Positions 53,454-61,854 of a DNA stretch of 64,000 nt are shown here, one piece after another; position 1 is the first letter of the stretch; every line of letters begins with the position of its first letter. The translations under genes and the position numbers were made by a program. The notes beneath the pieces were generated by a model. It saw only the letters and a program-made list of their open reading frames with translations. It made no database searches and was not told where the DNA came from. This DNA is from Ensifer sp. IC3342 (GTDB lineage: Bacteria > Pseudomonadota > Alphaproteobacteria > Rhizobiales > Rhizobiaceae), in assembly GCF_020193655.1 (NCBI RefSeq), contig NZ_JADYVE010000004.1, positions 310,001 through 374,000 on the forward strand. The letters run 5' to 3'.

Positions 53454-55066
53454 GCTTCCACCGCCCGACCCTTGAGTGCAAACAGCCCGCGCGGCCGCTT
53501 CTGGATGAAGAGGATGATCAGCACGAGCACGAGGATCTTGCCGAGCACGGCGCCGGCATAGGGCTCGAGGAACTTGTTGAGGATGCCGAGCGAGAAGGCG
53601 CCGACGAGCGTGCCCCAGAGATTGCCGACGCCGCCGAAGACCACGACCATGAAGCTGTCGATGATGTAGCCCTGGCCGAGGTTCGGCGAGACGTTGTCGA
53701 TCTGTGAGAGCGCCACGCCCGCCATGCCGGCAATCCCTGAGCCGAGTGCGAAGGTCAGCGCATCGACCACGGGCGTGCGGATACCCATGGAGGAGGCCAT
53801 CCGCCGGTTTTGCGTCACCGCCCGCATCTGCAGGCCCATCGGTGTCTTTTTCAGGAGGAAGAGCAGGCCGGCAAAGACGGTGAGCGCGAACAGAATGATC
53901 CAGAGACGGTTCCAGGTGATCGTCAAGCCGCCGAGGTCGAAGGCACCGGACATCCACGACGGGTTGCCGACCTCCCGATTGGTAGGCCCGAAGATCGAAC
54001 GCACCGCCTGCTGCAGGATCAGCGATATGCCCCAGGTGGCAAGCAGCGTCTCGAGCGGCCGGCCATAGAGGAAACGGATGACGCCGCGCTCGATCGCCAG
54101 ACCGACGGCGCCGGTGACCAGAAAGGCGAGCGGCAGCGCGATCGCCAGCGACCAGTCGAAAAGCCCGGGAAAGGACGTGCGGACGATCTCCTGCACGAGA
54201 AAGGTCGTATAGGCGCCGAGCATCACCATCTCGCCGTGCGCCATGTTGATGATGCCCATGACGCCGAAGGTGATGGCGAGACCGATTGCGGCAAGCAGCA
54301 GCACCGAGCCGAGCGAGAGCCCGTACCAGACATTCTGGCCGGCCGCCCAGAGCGCCTGGCTCTGCTCGATACTCGCGAGCGCCGCCTCGATCTCCGGCTT
54401 CAATGTCTCGTCGGCGGTGCCGAGGGCGGCCGAGAGAATCGAAAGCGCCTCGCGACCGCCGTTTTGCTTCAGGGTTTGAACGGCCTGCCGCTTCTCCTCG
54501 CCGGGTCGGTCGGAGGTGAGGATCGCCGTTGCGCGCGCCTGTTCGAGCAACGCGCGGATGGCCGCATCCTTCTCGGCAGCAAGCGCGTTTTCGATGGTCG
54601 GAAGCGCGTCCGCGTGGGACGACTGCATGATGGACTGTGCTGCCTTGAAGCGTTGATTGCGATCGGGGCTCAGCAGCGTCAAGCCGCCGAGCGCGGCGCG
54701 AACGGCACGGCGGACGCTGTTGTTGACCTTGATCTTCTGCAGTGCGCTCTTCGGCGCCTCGCCGACGCTCTCGCCGGAAAGCGGATCGGTCAGCGTCAGG
54801 TTCGCGCCCTCCTCACGCGTGAGGAACACCTCGCCATCGGCCTTGCGGGCATAAAGATTGCCGTCGCCGAGCGCTTCCAGAATCGGCACGATCTTCGGAT
54901 CGCCACTCTTCGCAAGCGCCGCGATGTGCTCGTCCATGTTGGAGAGCTTCGCCGTGCCAAGCGCATTCACGAGGTCGCGCAGCGGCTCCTGCGCCCTCAC
55001 GTCCGCGGTCGGGATCACGGTCAAAAGAATCAGCGCCACAAGCACGGTTTGTAGGATGCGGTACAT
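53450..55066 (-). CDS. urtB: Urea ABC transporter permease UrtB
   Basis: 538 residues: signal-like N-terminus (ILQTVLVALILLTVIPTADVRA), a periplasmic helical region of about 200 residues with repeats around KIVPILEALGDGNLYARK, then a LivH-type permease (AIGLAITFGVMGIINMAHGEMVMLGAYTTFLVQ, LLATWGISLILQQAVRSIFGPTNREVGNP). The long extracytoplasmic extension is characteristic of UrtB and separates it from branched-chain amino-acid permeases. Confidence 0.94.
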   Translation of the reverse strand: MYRILQTVLVALILLTVIPTADVRAQEPLRDLVNALGTAKLSNMDEHIAALAKSGDPKIVPILEALGDGNLYARKADGEVFLTREEGANLTLTDPLSGESVGEAPKSALQKIKVNNSVRRAVRAALGGLTLLSPDRNQRFKAAQSIMQSSHADALPTIENALAAEKDAAIRALLEQARATAILTSDRPGEEKRQAVQTLKQNGGREALSILSAALGTADETLKPEIEAALASIEQSQALWAAGQNVWYGLSLGSVLLLAAIGLAITFGVMGIINMAHGEMVMLGAYTTFLVQEIVRTSFPGLFDWSLAIALPLAFLVTGAVGLAIERGVIRFLYGRPLETLLATWGISLILQQAVRSIFGPTNREVGNPSWMSGAFDLGGLTITWNRLWIILFALTVFAGLLFLLKKTPMGLQMRAVTQNRRMASSMGIRTPVVDALTFALGSGIAGMAGVALSQIDNVSPNLGQGYIIDSFMVVVFGGVGNLWGTLVGAFSLGILNKFLEPYAGAVLGKILVLVLIILFIQKRPRGLFALKGRAVEA

Positions 55067-55120
55067 TCGCCCCTCACACGGGTTTCCGCGTCGGTTCGCG
55101 GCGCGGCATCGGTGAAACGC

Positions 55121-55154
55121 CCCTCCGTCCGAATGGACGCTTTCGGACGGAGGG
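55121..55154. promoter_or_regulatory. Hairpin in the urtA-urtB gap
   Basis: Perfect 13-base arms CCCTCCGTCCGAA and TTCGGACGGAGGG around an 8-base loop. It lies 87 bases after the urtA stop and 54 before urtB. It probably stabilizes the urtA message or stops part of the transcripts, giving more binding protein than permease, a common feature in ABC operons. Confidence 0.6.
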
Positions 55155-55241
55155 TATTTCGATCTATCGGTTCGTCATGAAACGATGTTGTCGAAGAAGG
55201 CCGACATGGTCTTTTTCGAGAGCAAGTGCTTCGTCATGAAA

Positions 55242-56534
55242 TCAGGAACCCTTGCCGCCGCATTTGCCCGTGGCGATGTTGAAGTTGCCGCAGGACATCG
55301 GCGCCCGCCAGTCGGAGATTAGGTCCTTCGAGTCCGGCAGGTAATCCGACCACTCGTCGCCGACCACGAGGCCGGGCGTTTCCCAGACTGTCTCGAACTG
55401 GCCGTCCGACTGAATCTCGCCGATCAGCACCGGCTTGGTGATGTGATGGTTCGGCATCATCGTGGAATAGCCGCCGGAGAGGTTCGGCACGGAAATGCCG
55501 ACCATCGCATCGAGCACGGCGTCGGTGTCGGTGGTGCCGGCCTTCTCGACCGCCTTCAGCCACATGTTGAAGCCGATATAGTGGGCTTCCATCGGGTCGT
55601 TGGTGACCCGCTTGTCGTTCTTGGTGTAGGCCTTCCAGGTCTTGATGAATTCGGCATTCGCCGGATTGTCGACCGACTGGAAATAGTTCCAGGCGGCGAG
55701 GTGGCCGACGAGCGGGCCGGTGTCGAGCCCGGCGAGTTCTTCCTCGCCGACGGAGAAGGCGACGACCGGGATGTCTTCGGCCTTGATCCCCTGGTTGGCG
55801 AGTTCCTTGTAGAAGGGCACGTTCGCGTCGCCGTTGATCGTCGAGACGACGGCGGTCTTCTTGCCGGCCGAGCCGAACTTCTTGATGTCGGAGACGATCG
55901 TCTGCCAATCGGAGTGGCCGAAGGGCGTGTAGTTGATCATGATGTCTTCGGGCTTCACGCCCTTGGAGACCAGGTAGGCCTCGAGGATCTTGTTGGTGGT
56001 GCGCGGATAGACGTAGTCCGTGCCTGCGAGCACCCAGCGCTCGACCTCTTCATTCTCCATCAGATAATCGACGGCGGGAATCGCCTGCTGGTTCGGCGCG
56101 GCACCGGTGTAGAAGACGTTGCGCTGGCTTTCCTCGCCCTCGTACTGGACAGGGTAGAAGAGGATCGAGTTCAGTTCCTCGAAGACCGGCAGCACCGATT
56201 TGCGCGACACGGAAGTCCAGCAACCGAAGACGGCCGAAACTTTGTCGACGGAAATGAGTTCGCGCGCCTTTTCGGCAAAGAGCGGCCAATCGGAGGCCGG
56301 GTCGACGACGACGGCCTCCAGCTTCTTGCCAAGCAGGCCGCCCTTCTTGTTCTGCTCGTCGATCAGCATGAGCATGGCGTCTTTCAGCGTCGTCTCGGAG
56401 ATCGCCATGGTGCCGGAAAGCGAATGAAGAATGCCGACCTTGATCGTGTCCTCGGCGGCGAAGGCGCCGTTGAACGCAGTCGTCGAAAGGGCGGCAGCGA
56501 GGAATGCGCCGCAAACGCGTGCCCTGATAGTCAT
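55242..56534 (-). CDS. urtA: Urea ABC transporter substrate-binding protein UrtA
   Basis: 430-residue periplasmic urea receptor with signal peptide (GAFLAAALSTTAFNGAFA) and the UrtA core: DTIKVGILHSLSGTMAISETTLKDAMLMLIDEQNKKGGLLGK near residue 28, FGCWTSVSRKSVLPVFEELNSILFYPVQYEGEESQRNVFYTGAAPNQQ and VAFSVGEEELAGL. The start at 56534 (MTIRARVCG) replaces a frame start at 56606. First gene of urtABCDE. No urease genes are in the window. Confidence 0.95.
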   Translation of the reverse strand: MTIRARVCGAFLAAALSTTAFNGAFAAEDTIKVGILHSLSGTMAISETTLKDAMLMLIDEQNKKGGLLGKKLEAVVVDPASDWPLFAEKARELISVDKVSAVFGCWTSVSRKSVLPVFEELNSILFYPVQYEGEESQRNVFYTGAAPNQQAIPAVDYLMENEEVERWVLAGTDYVYPRTTNKILEAYLVSKGVKPEDIMINYTPFGHSDWQTIVSDIKKFGSAGKKTAVVSTINGDANVPFYKELANQGIKAEDIPVVAFSVGEEELAGLDTGPLVGHLAAWNYFQSVDNPANAEFIKTWKAYTKNDKRVTNDPMEAHYIGFNMWLKAVEKAGTTDTDAVLDAMVGISVPNLSGGYSTMMPNHHITKPVLIGEIQSDGQFETVWETPGLVVGDEWSDYLPDSKDLISDWRAPMSCGNFNIATGKCGGKGS

Positions 56535-56708
56535 CGGATTGAACCCCTCTAGTTCTGGTCGCGCAACGGGGCGATGATTATTCTTGGCCGTTGCTTCACC
56601 GATCATCCGATGTTCGTGCTGCGCTGCACATACGTCATTCTACGTAGGTGGCGGGGGGAAGAAGGAAGTGTGCGAGGCCTTTCGTTACCGACGATCTGCC
56701 CGAGCTAT

Positions 56709-57083
56709 TCAGGAAGCTCCCTGTTCAAAGCGTGCAGATCTGAGAATCACCAGGAGACCGACGACTAGAACCACGAGCAGGATGATGTGGAATGTCTTGT
56801 CAGCCGCAGTCTGCGGACCAATCCCCACGGCGATCGTGAAAGCGCCGACTAACGTCCCGAGAAGCGCGAATCCCTGAACCGCGAGGGCGATAAGGCGCGT
56901 CCGCCTTGGCGCGCCGATGCAAGCCAGCAAGCCAAGGATCAGGACTGCCGCGATCATGCCCTCCGCAGTCGCGGCGCGCGAATGCTCGTAGCCGCGATAT
57001 AGAATGCCGGCGTGGACAAGTGAGGCGGCTGTAAACAGTAGGGCCTCTAATCCGAGTATCGATCTTATCGAAGGGACAGGCAT
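56709..57083 (-). CDS. Small four-span membrane protein
   Basis: 124 residues with four hydrophobic segments (ALLFTAASLVHAGI, MIAAVLILGLLACIGA, ALAVQGFALLGTLVGAFTIAVGIG, FHIILLVVLVVGLLVIL). Start ATG 57083 with GAGG upstream. It resembles small integral membrane proteins of unknown function common in proteobacteria. Single gene downstream of a repeat. Confidence 0.7.
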   Translation of the reverse strand: MPVPSIRSILGLEALLFTAASLVHAGILYRGYEHSRAATAEGMIAAVLILGLLACIGAPRRTRLIALAVQGFALLGTLVGAFTIAVGIGPQTAADKTFHIILLVVLVVGLLVILRSARFEQGAS

Positions 57084-57171
57084 CACGTTCTTCCTCTTAG
57101 ACAGCTGATCCGACAATGGGCCCAGCACCACCGGAGACCTAGCATCACGGGATCACTTCGCCGTGAGGCCA

Positions 57172-57274
57172 ACTGGCGCCGCGCGCCTTTTGAGACGCGC
57201 AAAGGACGTCGTAGCCGTTTGAATTGCTGCATGTTTTCATCGTTAGACCCGGCTACGACTTTAAGAACAAGCAG
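57172..57274 (-). repeat. RIME-like two-palindrome element, copy 7 (inverted, degenerate)
   Basis: GCGCGCCTTTTGAGACGCGC is the second dyad, AAAGGACGTCGTAGCCGTTT and GAATTGCTGCATGTTTTCAT follow, and the first palindrome decays to GGCTACGACTTTAAGAACAA before GCAG. It lies between the small membrane protein and the dehydrogenase gene. Confidence 0.6.
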
Positions 57275-57348
57275 TCGGCTCCGGCTTGAAACGAGAGCAA
57301 GCCGCTCCAATTCCCTCCAGCAAGTCAGCTTGCATTCGGAGGGCGCCG

Positions 57349-58353
57349 ATGGACGTCTTTTCCTCAAAAGCCGGATCTCTCTCCGTTCGAATGGGATTTC
57401 TCGCACTGGCGGCGGTCGCCTCCGGCGTGGCTCTCGGCCCGGCGCGGGCCGAACTGCTCGCCCGCGTTCCCGCTGCGCGCGAAATGGCGGTCTGCGGCGA
57501 CGTAGTGTTCGTCGGAACCAAAGGTTCCTCGGTCTATGCCGTGCCGTTGTCCGGCGGCGGCGCCCGGCGGGTCGCCTCCGGGTTCTCCGCTGCCAACGGT
57601 GTCGCATGCACCGGCGGTCGTTTGTTTGTCGCTTCGAGGGACAGCGTAACCGCGTTCGACATCGGACGCGGGGGCGCTCTGACCGGCAGGCGCGATATTC
57701 GCCGCGGGCTGCCGAATTCGGGGGCCCATAGTTATCGCTATATCGCCGTGGGCCCCGATTCCCGGCTCTATGTCTCGTTTGGATCGCCTTGCAACATTTG
57801 CCGGCCGCGCGGGCTGCAGGGCACGATCGTCAGCATGAACCAGGACGGGTCCGATCTTCGCCGGGTCGCCTGGGGCGTGCGTAACTCGGTCGGCTTCGAC
57901 TGGCGCGGCGGCACCATGTACTTTACCGACAACGGCGCCGACGGAATGGGCGACGATATCCCGCCCGACGAGCTCAACGCGCTCCGGCCGGGCGGCTTTT
58001 ACGGCTTTCCCTATTTTGGAGGCCAGACCCGGCTCGAAGGGTTTGAGGACGCGGCGCCGCCCGAGCGGCAGATTCCGCCCGTCCTCGACTTTCAGGCCCA
58101 TGTCGCGGCCCTCGGTATCCATTTCTTCCGCAGTCTCGGCGGCGACGCTCTGGTCGCCCAGCACGGCAGCTGGGACAGGTCGGTTCCGGTCGGATATCAG
58201 GTCGTGCGCGTACGCTTCCGGGGCGGCCGACCGGTTTCGGCGACGACTTTCCTCAGAGACGTCGGCCGGCCGGTGGACGTCAAGGAAGCGCCCGGCGGTT
58301 CCATTCTCGTATCCGACGATGCCGGAGGAGCGGTTCACGTCTTCAGGCGATGA
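57349..58353 (+). CDS. Secreted beta-propeller, PQQ-type sorbosone/glucose dehydrogenase-like
   Basis: 334 residues with a signal peptide (LSVRMGFLALAAVASGVALGPARA) and a six-bladed propeller of the soluble glucose/sorbosone dehydrogenase family: SYRYIAVGPDSRLYVSFGSPCNIC near residue 125, VAWGVRNSVGFDWRGGTMYFTDNGADGMGDDIPPDELNAL and FGGDALVAQHGSWDRSVPVGYQVVRVRF (observed as SLGGDALVAQHGSWDRS). The His/Arg residues for PQQ and calcium are plausible but unverified. GGAGG lies before ATG 57349. The substrate is unknown. Confidence 0.82.
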   Translation: MDVFSSKAGSLSVRMGFLALAAVASGVALGPARAELLARVPAAREMAVCGDVVFVGTKGSSVYAVPLSGGGARRVASGFSAANGVACTGGRLFVASRDSVTAFDIGRGGALTGRRDIRRGLPNSGAHSYRYIAVGPDSRLYVSFGSPCNICRPRGLQGTIVSMNQDGSDLRRVAWGVRNSVGFDWRGGTMYFTDNGADGMGDDIPPDELNALRPGGFYGFPYFGGQTRLEGFEDAAPPERQIPPVLDFQAHVAALGIHFFRSLGGDALVAQHGSWDRSVPVGYQVVRVRFRGGRPVSATTFLRDVGRPVDVKEAPGGSILVSDDAGGAVHVFRR

Positions 58354-58447
58354 CACCGGAGCTGTCCGCGATAATCCCCAGACCGTCCCCACGGCGACCG
58401 CGAAGGCCCAACTCAGTTTCCGAGAAGACAGCGGCGCTTCCCCGCCC

Positions 58448-59542
58448 TCACCGCGGGAGGATCTGTTCATAGGTGCACTGGCGCGGATCCTTGTCCGGCC
58501 TCCAACGCATCAACTTTGTGCCGTGACGAAAGCGCCGGTTGCTGACGTGATCAAACCTTACCTCGACGACGAGTTCCGGACGGACCGGCTCCCATTCGCC
58601 GCTACGTTCGCTGCTCCAACGGCTGGGGCCGCCGGGAGCCTTGCCGGTAAAGCCCGGTGGTTCGCGCAAGGCCTCGAGTCGGCGCGTCAGCGCAGGCCGC
58701 TCCTTGTCGGAGATCGTCGCGGTGAAGCCGACATGGTTCAGCGTTCCGTCTGCCTCGTACAAGCCGAGCAGGAGGGAGCCGACCTCCGCGCTGTCGCTTT
58801 CGTACCGGAAGCCGCCGACGACGCAATCGGCCGTCTTCAGGCGTTTGACCTTCACCATTGCCCGCTCTCCGCATTCGTAAGGGCCGTCGCGTTTTTTTGC
58901 GACAACGCCATCGGTGGCGCCTGCTTGCCACCCGGTGAGCCAGCGCTCGGCTTCGTGCCTGTCAAGCGCGAACGGCGAAAGTTCCAGCTTGTCCGTAATG
59001 GCGTTCTCCCTGGCGAAGGCTTCAAGCGCAGTGCGCCGGACAGTGAGCGGCTCGCCGGTGAGGATTGCACCATCCGTGCCAACCAGAACGTCGAAGAGGA
59101 TGAGCTTGGCGGGCGTCTCCTGCGAGAGCTTTCGAACGCGGCTCGCCGCCGGATGCAAACGCATCTGCAGCGCGTCGAAGGAAAGGCGTCCATCGACCTC
59201 TATTACCAGTTCGCCATCGACCACGAATTGTGCGGCGCTCAGTTGCCGCAGCACGGTGACGACCTCCGGGAAGAAGCGCCCGAGAGGCTTCCCGGACTTC
59301 GCACGCAGATCGACCTCTTCGCCGGACTTGAAGGCGAGGCAACGGAAACCGTCCCACTTCGGCTCGTACTGCCATGCACGACCAGCCGGGAGCTCTTGGG
59401 CCGAGCGCGCCTCCATCGGCGCGGTACTGACAGGCAGCAAGAAGCCGCCGGGGGTCAAGACTTCGTCGGTGGCGCCTCCCCTTCGGGCCAGCCCCGCTGC
59501 CTCGGCCCTCTTCGTTGGTCTTTCACGCGAGCGCAGAGCCAT
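58448..59542 (-). CDS. ATP-dependent DNA ligase, LigC-like
   Basis: 364 residues. The adenylation domain has the nucleotidyl-acceptor Lys in WQYEPKWDGFRCLAF near residue 62, and later motifs DGELVIEVDG, ELSPFALD, TDGVVAKKRDGPYECGERAMVKVKRLKTADCVVGGF. An OB-fold domain follows and the C-terminus ends KDPRQCTYEQILPR. No polymerase or nuclease domain of LigD is present, so it is the stand-alone LigC/LigD-ligase type used in repair. Convergent with the upstream dehydrogenase. Confidence 0.9.
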   Translation of the reverse strand: MALRSRERPTKRAEAAGLARRGGATDEVLTPGGFLLPVSTAPMEARSAQELPAGRAWQYEPKWDGFRCLAFKSGEEVDLRAKSGKPLGRFFPEVVTVLRQLSAAQFVVDGELVIEVDGRLSFDALQMRLHPAASRVRKLSQETPAKLILFDVLVGTDGAILTGEPLTVRRTALEAFARENAITDKLELSPFALDRHEAERWLTGWQAGATDGVVAKKRDGPYECGERAMVKVKRLKTADCVVGGFRYESDSAEVGSLLLGLYEADGTLNHVGFTATISDKERPALTRRLEALREPPGFTGKAPGGPSRWSSERSGEWEPVRPELVVEVRFDHVSNRRFRHGTKLMRWRPDKDPRQCTYEQILPR

Positions 59543-59554
59543 CGTCCATCCCCG

Positions 59555-59662
59555 CTACATCAACCTGACGGAGCGTTCCTTCGCCCAGCCGCCGCAACTG
59601 GAGTCGTGGTCGGCAATGGTGGCCGGTTTTTCGTTCTTTGGCCCGGCGGCTCTCTTGGCCAT
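59555..59662 (-). CDS. Possible 35-residue protein upstream of the DNA ligase
   Basis: An ATG at 59662 with AAGGAG seven bases before it opens a frame MAKRAAGPKNEKPATIADHD, then SSCGGWAKERSVRLM and a TAG. It ends 12 bases before the ligase start in the same direction. The ribosome site is better than that of the ligase, so it may be a leader peptide coupling translation. No family recognised. Confidence 0.4.
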   Translation of the reverse strand: MAKRAAGPKNEKPATIADHDSSCGGWAKERSVRLM

Positions 59663-59929
59663 GACAGCACTCCTTTGGTCGAGCACCAACGGACACGAAA
59701 CCCCGACCCACGGAGGTTAGTTCCGCCTGCGGACCAGGATCGACTGCCTCGGTCGCTGCAGCGAAACAGCGATCAAGGTCGCACCGGAGTTGACGGCGGT
59801 GCGTGGAAAATGGCGCAAAAAGATTGATGACGAAATCGACGTGGCTGTCTGGCGGCAGCATGATTTTTCCGGCTATTGGAAACCCGTGAGCGCCGGCCGG
59901 CTGGGCATGTCAAATAAAGGGGCAAAATC

Positions 59930-60364
59930 ATGAAAGCACGAATCAAATGGGTTGAAGAGCGAACGTTCGTCGGCGAGTCGGGGAGCGGCCACAAACTCGT
60001 ATTCGGAACGGCCTCGGGCCCCGAGGGGCGAACGCCAGGACCGAGCCCGATGGAACTGGTGCTAATCGGGGCCGGCGGCTGCTCGGCCTACGACGTCGTT
60101 CACATCCTGGAAAAAGGCCGCGAGGCGGTCGAGGACTGCACCGTCGAGCTCGACGCGGAGCGAGCCGAAACGGACCCGAGGGTCTTTACCCGCATCCACA
60201 TGCACTTCGTGGTCAAGGGGCGCGGCATAGCCCCAAAGAAGGTCGAGCGGGCAGTGGCTCTGTCCCTGGAAAAATACTGCTCGGCATCGGCGATGCTGGC
60301 GAAGAGCGCCACTATCACCCATGACTTCACCGTCATCGACACCGCCGTGACGGGCGGGGCCTAA
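59930..60364 (+). CDS. OsmC-family protein
   Basis: 144-residue OsmC/YhfA-type protein: GPSPMELVLIGAGGCSAYDVVHILEKGREAVEDCTVELDAERAE near residue 40 (first conserved Cys in GGCSAYD) and VALSLEKYCSASAMLAKSATITHDF with the second Cys near residue 120. The pair of cysteines reduces organic hydroperoxides in OsmC. Single gene. Confidence 0.9.
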   Translation: MKARIKWVEERTFVGESGSGHKLVFGTASGPEGRTPGPSPMELVLIGAGGCSAYDVVHILEKGREAVEDCTVELDAERAETDPRVFTRIHMHFVVKGRGIAPKKVERAVALSLEKYCSASAMLAKSATITHDFTVIDTAVTGGA

Positions 60365-60507
60365 TCAACGTGTTCATCGCGGGGCAGCAATTCAGGCGCC
60401 CGCCCGGCTCGGCTTGAGTTGCTGTGCACTGGCATATTGGCCAGTGCACGCGATCGGCGACGCCGGATGCCGGAGAACCTCTCCGACCGGAATTGCTCCG
60501 GCCGAAA

Positions 60508-60906
60508 CTAGGCGCTTTCGGGAATGCGCGCGATGACCTTGATTTCGAAATCGAAACCCGCAAGCCAGTTCACGCCGATTGCGGTCCAGTTCGGGTACGG
60601 CGGTTTATCGAATATGTGATTCTTGACCGCCATGATGGTCTCGAACTGGTTCTCGGGATCCGTATGGAACGTGGTCACATCGACAATATCGTCGAAAGTG
60701 CAGCCTGCCGCCTCTAGTGTGGCCTGCAGGTTTTCAAAGGCCAATTGTACCTGACGCTTGAAGTCCGGCTCAGGGCTTCCATCGGCGCGGCTACCGACCT
60801 GCCCCGAAGCAAAAAGAAGGTCGCCGGAGCGGATCGCGGCCGAATAGCCGTGGGCTTCGTAGAGTGCATGCCGATTAGCCGGGAATACTGCGTTACGCTG
60901 TGTCAT
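60508..60906 (-). CDS. RidA/YjgF-family protein
   Basis: 132 residues of the Rid superfamily (YSAAIRSGDLLFASGQVGSRADGSPEPDFKRQVQLAFENLQATLEAAG near residue 21; VTTFHTDPENQFETIMAVKNHIF). The Arg that binds imine acids in true RidA is not in its usual place near the C-terminus (WLAGFDFEIKVIARIPE), so it probably belongs to another Rid subgroup with unknown substrate. Divergent from a TetR gene, with three operator-like dyads between them. Confidence 0.88.
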   Translation of the reverse strand: MTQRNAVFPANRHALYEAHGYSAAIRSGDLLFASGQVGSRADGSPEPDFKRQVQLAFENLQATLEAAGCTFDDIVDVTTFHTDPENQFETIMAVKNHIFDKPPYPNWTAIGVNWLAGFDFEIKVIARIPESA

Positions 60907-60956
60907 CTTTTAAGTCCTTTCACCTTGGGGCTTCACACGCCGTTACATAATTTGAT

Positions 60957-61016
60957 ATACGACGCGTATGCAGAACACACATACGCACCGTATGTCAACC
61001 CACATACATCGCGTAT
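60957..61016. promoter_or_regulatory. Three tandem ATAC-N5-GTAT dyads
   Basis: ATACGACGCGTAT (60957-60969), ATACGCACCGTAT (60981-60993, extended to perfect 7-base arms ACATACG/CGTATGT at 60979-60995) and ATACATCGCGTAT (61004-61016) are spaced 24 and 23 bases apart, about two helical turns. They fill the promoter region shared by the RidA-like and TetR genes and are the likely TetR operators. Confidence 0.75.
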
Positions 61017-61034
61017 ATGAACAGGAAACGAGTG

Positions 61035-61631
61035 ATGGCCGCGAAGCGACGAGCTGAGATGATGGAGGAGAACCGCGCAAAGCTGATCACGGCCGCGCGA
61101 AAGGCCTTTGCCGAAAAGGGTTATGCCGCTGCTTCAATGGACGATCTGACCGCTGAGGCGGGGCTCACGCGGGGGGCGCTCTACCACAATTTCGGGGACA
61201 AGCGCGGACTTCTGGCGGCCGTTGTCAGCCAGATCGACGCAGAGATGGCAAGGCGAGCGCAGGAGATTGGCGTCCACGCACAGGACGAGTGGGAAGGGCT
61301 AATGGCCGAAGGAGTGACCTACATCGAAATGGCGCTCGATCCCGAAGTGCAGCGTATCGTTCTGCTTGACGGGCCGGCGGTCCTTGGTGATCCATCGCAA
61401 TGGCCCAGTCAAAACAGCTGCCTGCAGGCGACAAAGCGGACAGTTGAACGCCTCATCGAACAGGAAATCATGAAGCCGATGGATGCAGAGGCTGCAGCCC
61501 GGCTACTGAATGGTGCAGCGCTCAATGCCGCTCTCTGGATCGCTGCGAGCGACGATCCCAAAGATGTCCTCTCGAAAGCCGTCGAGGCCTTCCGTTCCCT
61601 GGCGAGTGGTTTGCTGGCGAAGTCGATGTGA
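61035..61631 (+). CDS. TetR-family transcriptional regulator
   Basis: 198 residues: N-terminal TetR HTH (LITAARKAFAEKGYAAASMDDLTAEAGLTRGALYHNFGDKRGLLAAVV, residues 16-63) and a variable ligand domain with the C-terminal form common in AcrR-like repressors (EVQRIVLLDGPAVLGDPSQWPSQN). ATG 61035 (MAAKRRAEMMEENR) has AGGAAACGAG before it; ATG 61017 lies in the third operator dyad. It probably represses itself and the divergent RidA-like gene. Confidence 0.9.
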   Translation: MAAKRRAEMMEENRAKLITAARKAFAEKGYAAASMDDLTAEAGLTRGALYHNFGDKRGLLAAVVSQIDAEMARRAQEIGVHAQDEWEGLMAEGVTYIEMALDPEVQRIVLLDGPAVLGDPSQWPSQNSCLQATKRTVERLIEQEIMKPMDAEAAARLLNGAALNAALWIAASDDPKDVLSKAVEAFRSLASGLLAKSM

Positions 61632-61854
61632 ACCTGGAGAAGGAGCCGGACGGTATCGTTGGTGCCGAGCGCGTTCCCATCATCCTGAACACCTTCATCT
61701 ACGGCGGCTGCACGCCGATGCATAACTGCCGTCGGCGCTACGAAAGACACCGAACCGGATCGGACCGATTGGCGGAAACTTTCCGCAATGCAGCAATTTC
61801 GTAGTCCGCCCGTCTGTGTTACGAAAGCGAGGGACGCTAGAGACACGAGGGACC

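Noticed and set aside
51520-53481. 653-codon minus-strand frame as an urtC-urtD fusion
   Set aside because: Only the part from 52272 down encodes UrtD. The upstream part is urtC read out of frame, and urtC is intact at 52278-53453.
58016-59827. 603-codon plus-strand open frame
   Set aside because: It overlaps the end of the dehydrogenase in another frame and is antisense to the DNA ligase, which has a full adenylation motif set.
61632-61854. Short frames between the TetR and permease-kinase genes
   Set aside because: None has a ribosome site or recognisable product; the stretch most likely holds the permease-kinase promoter.
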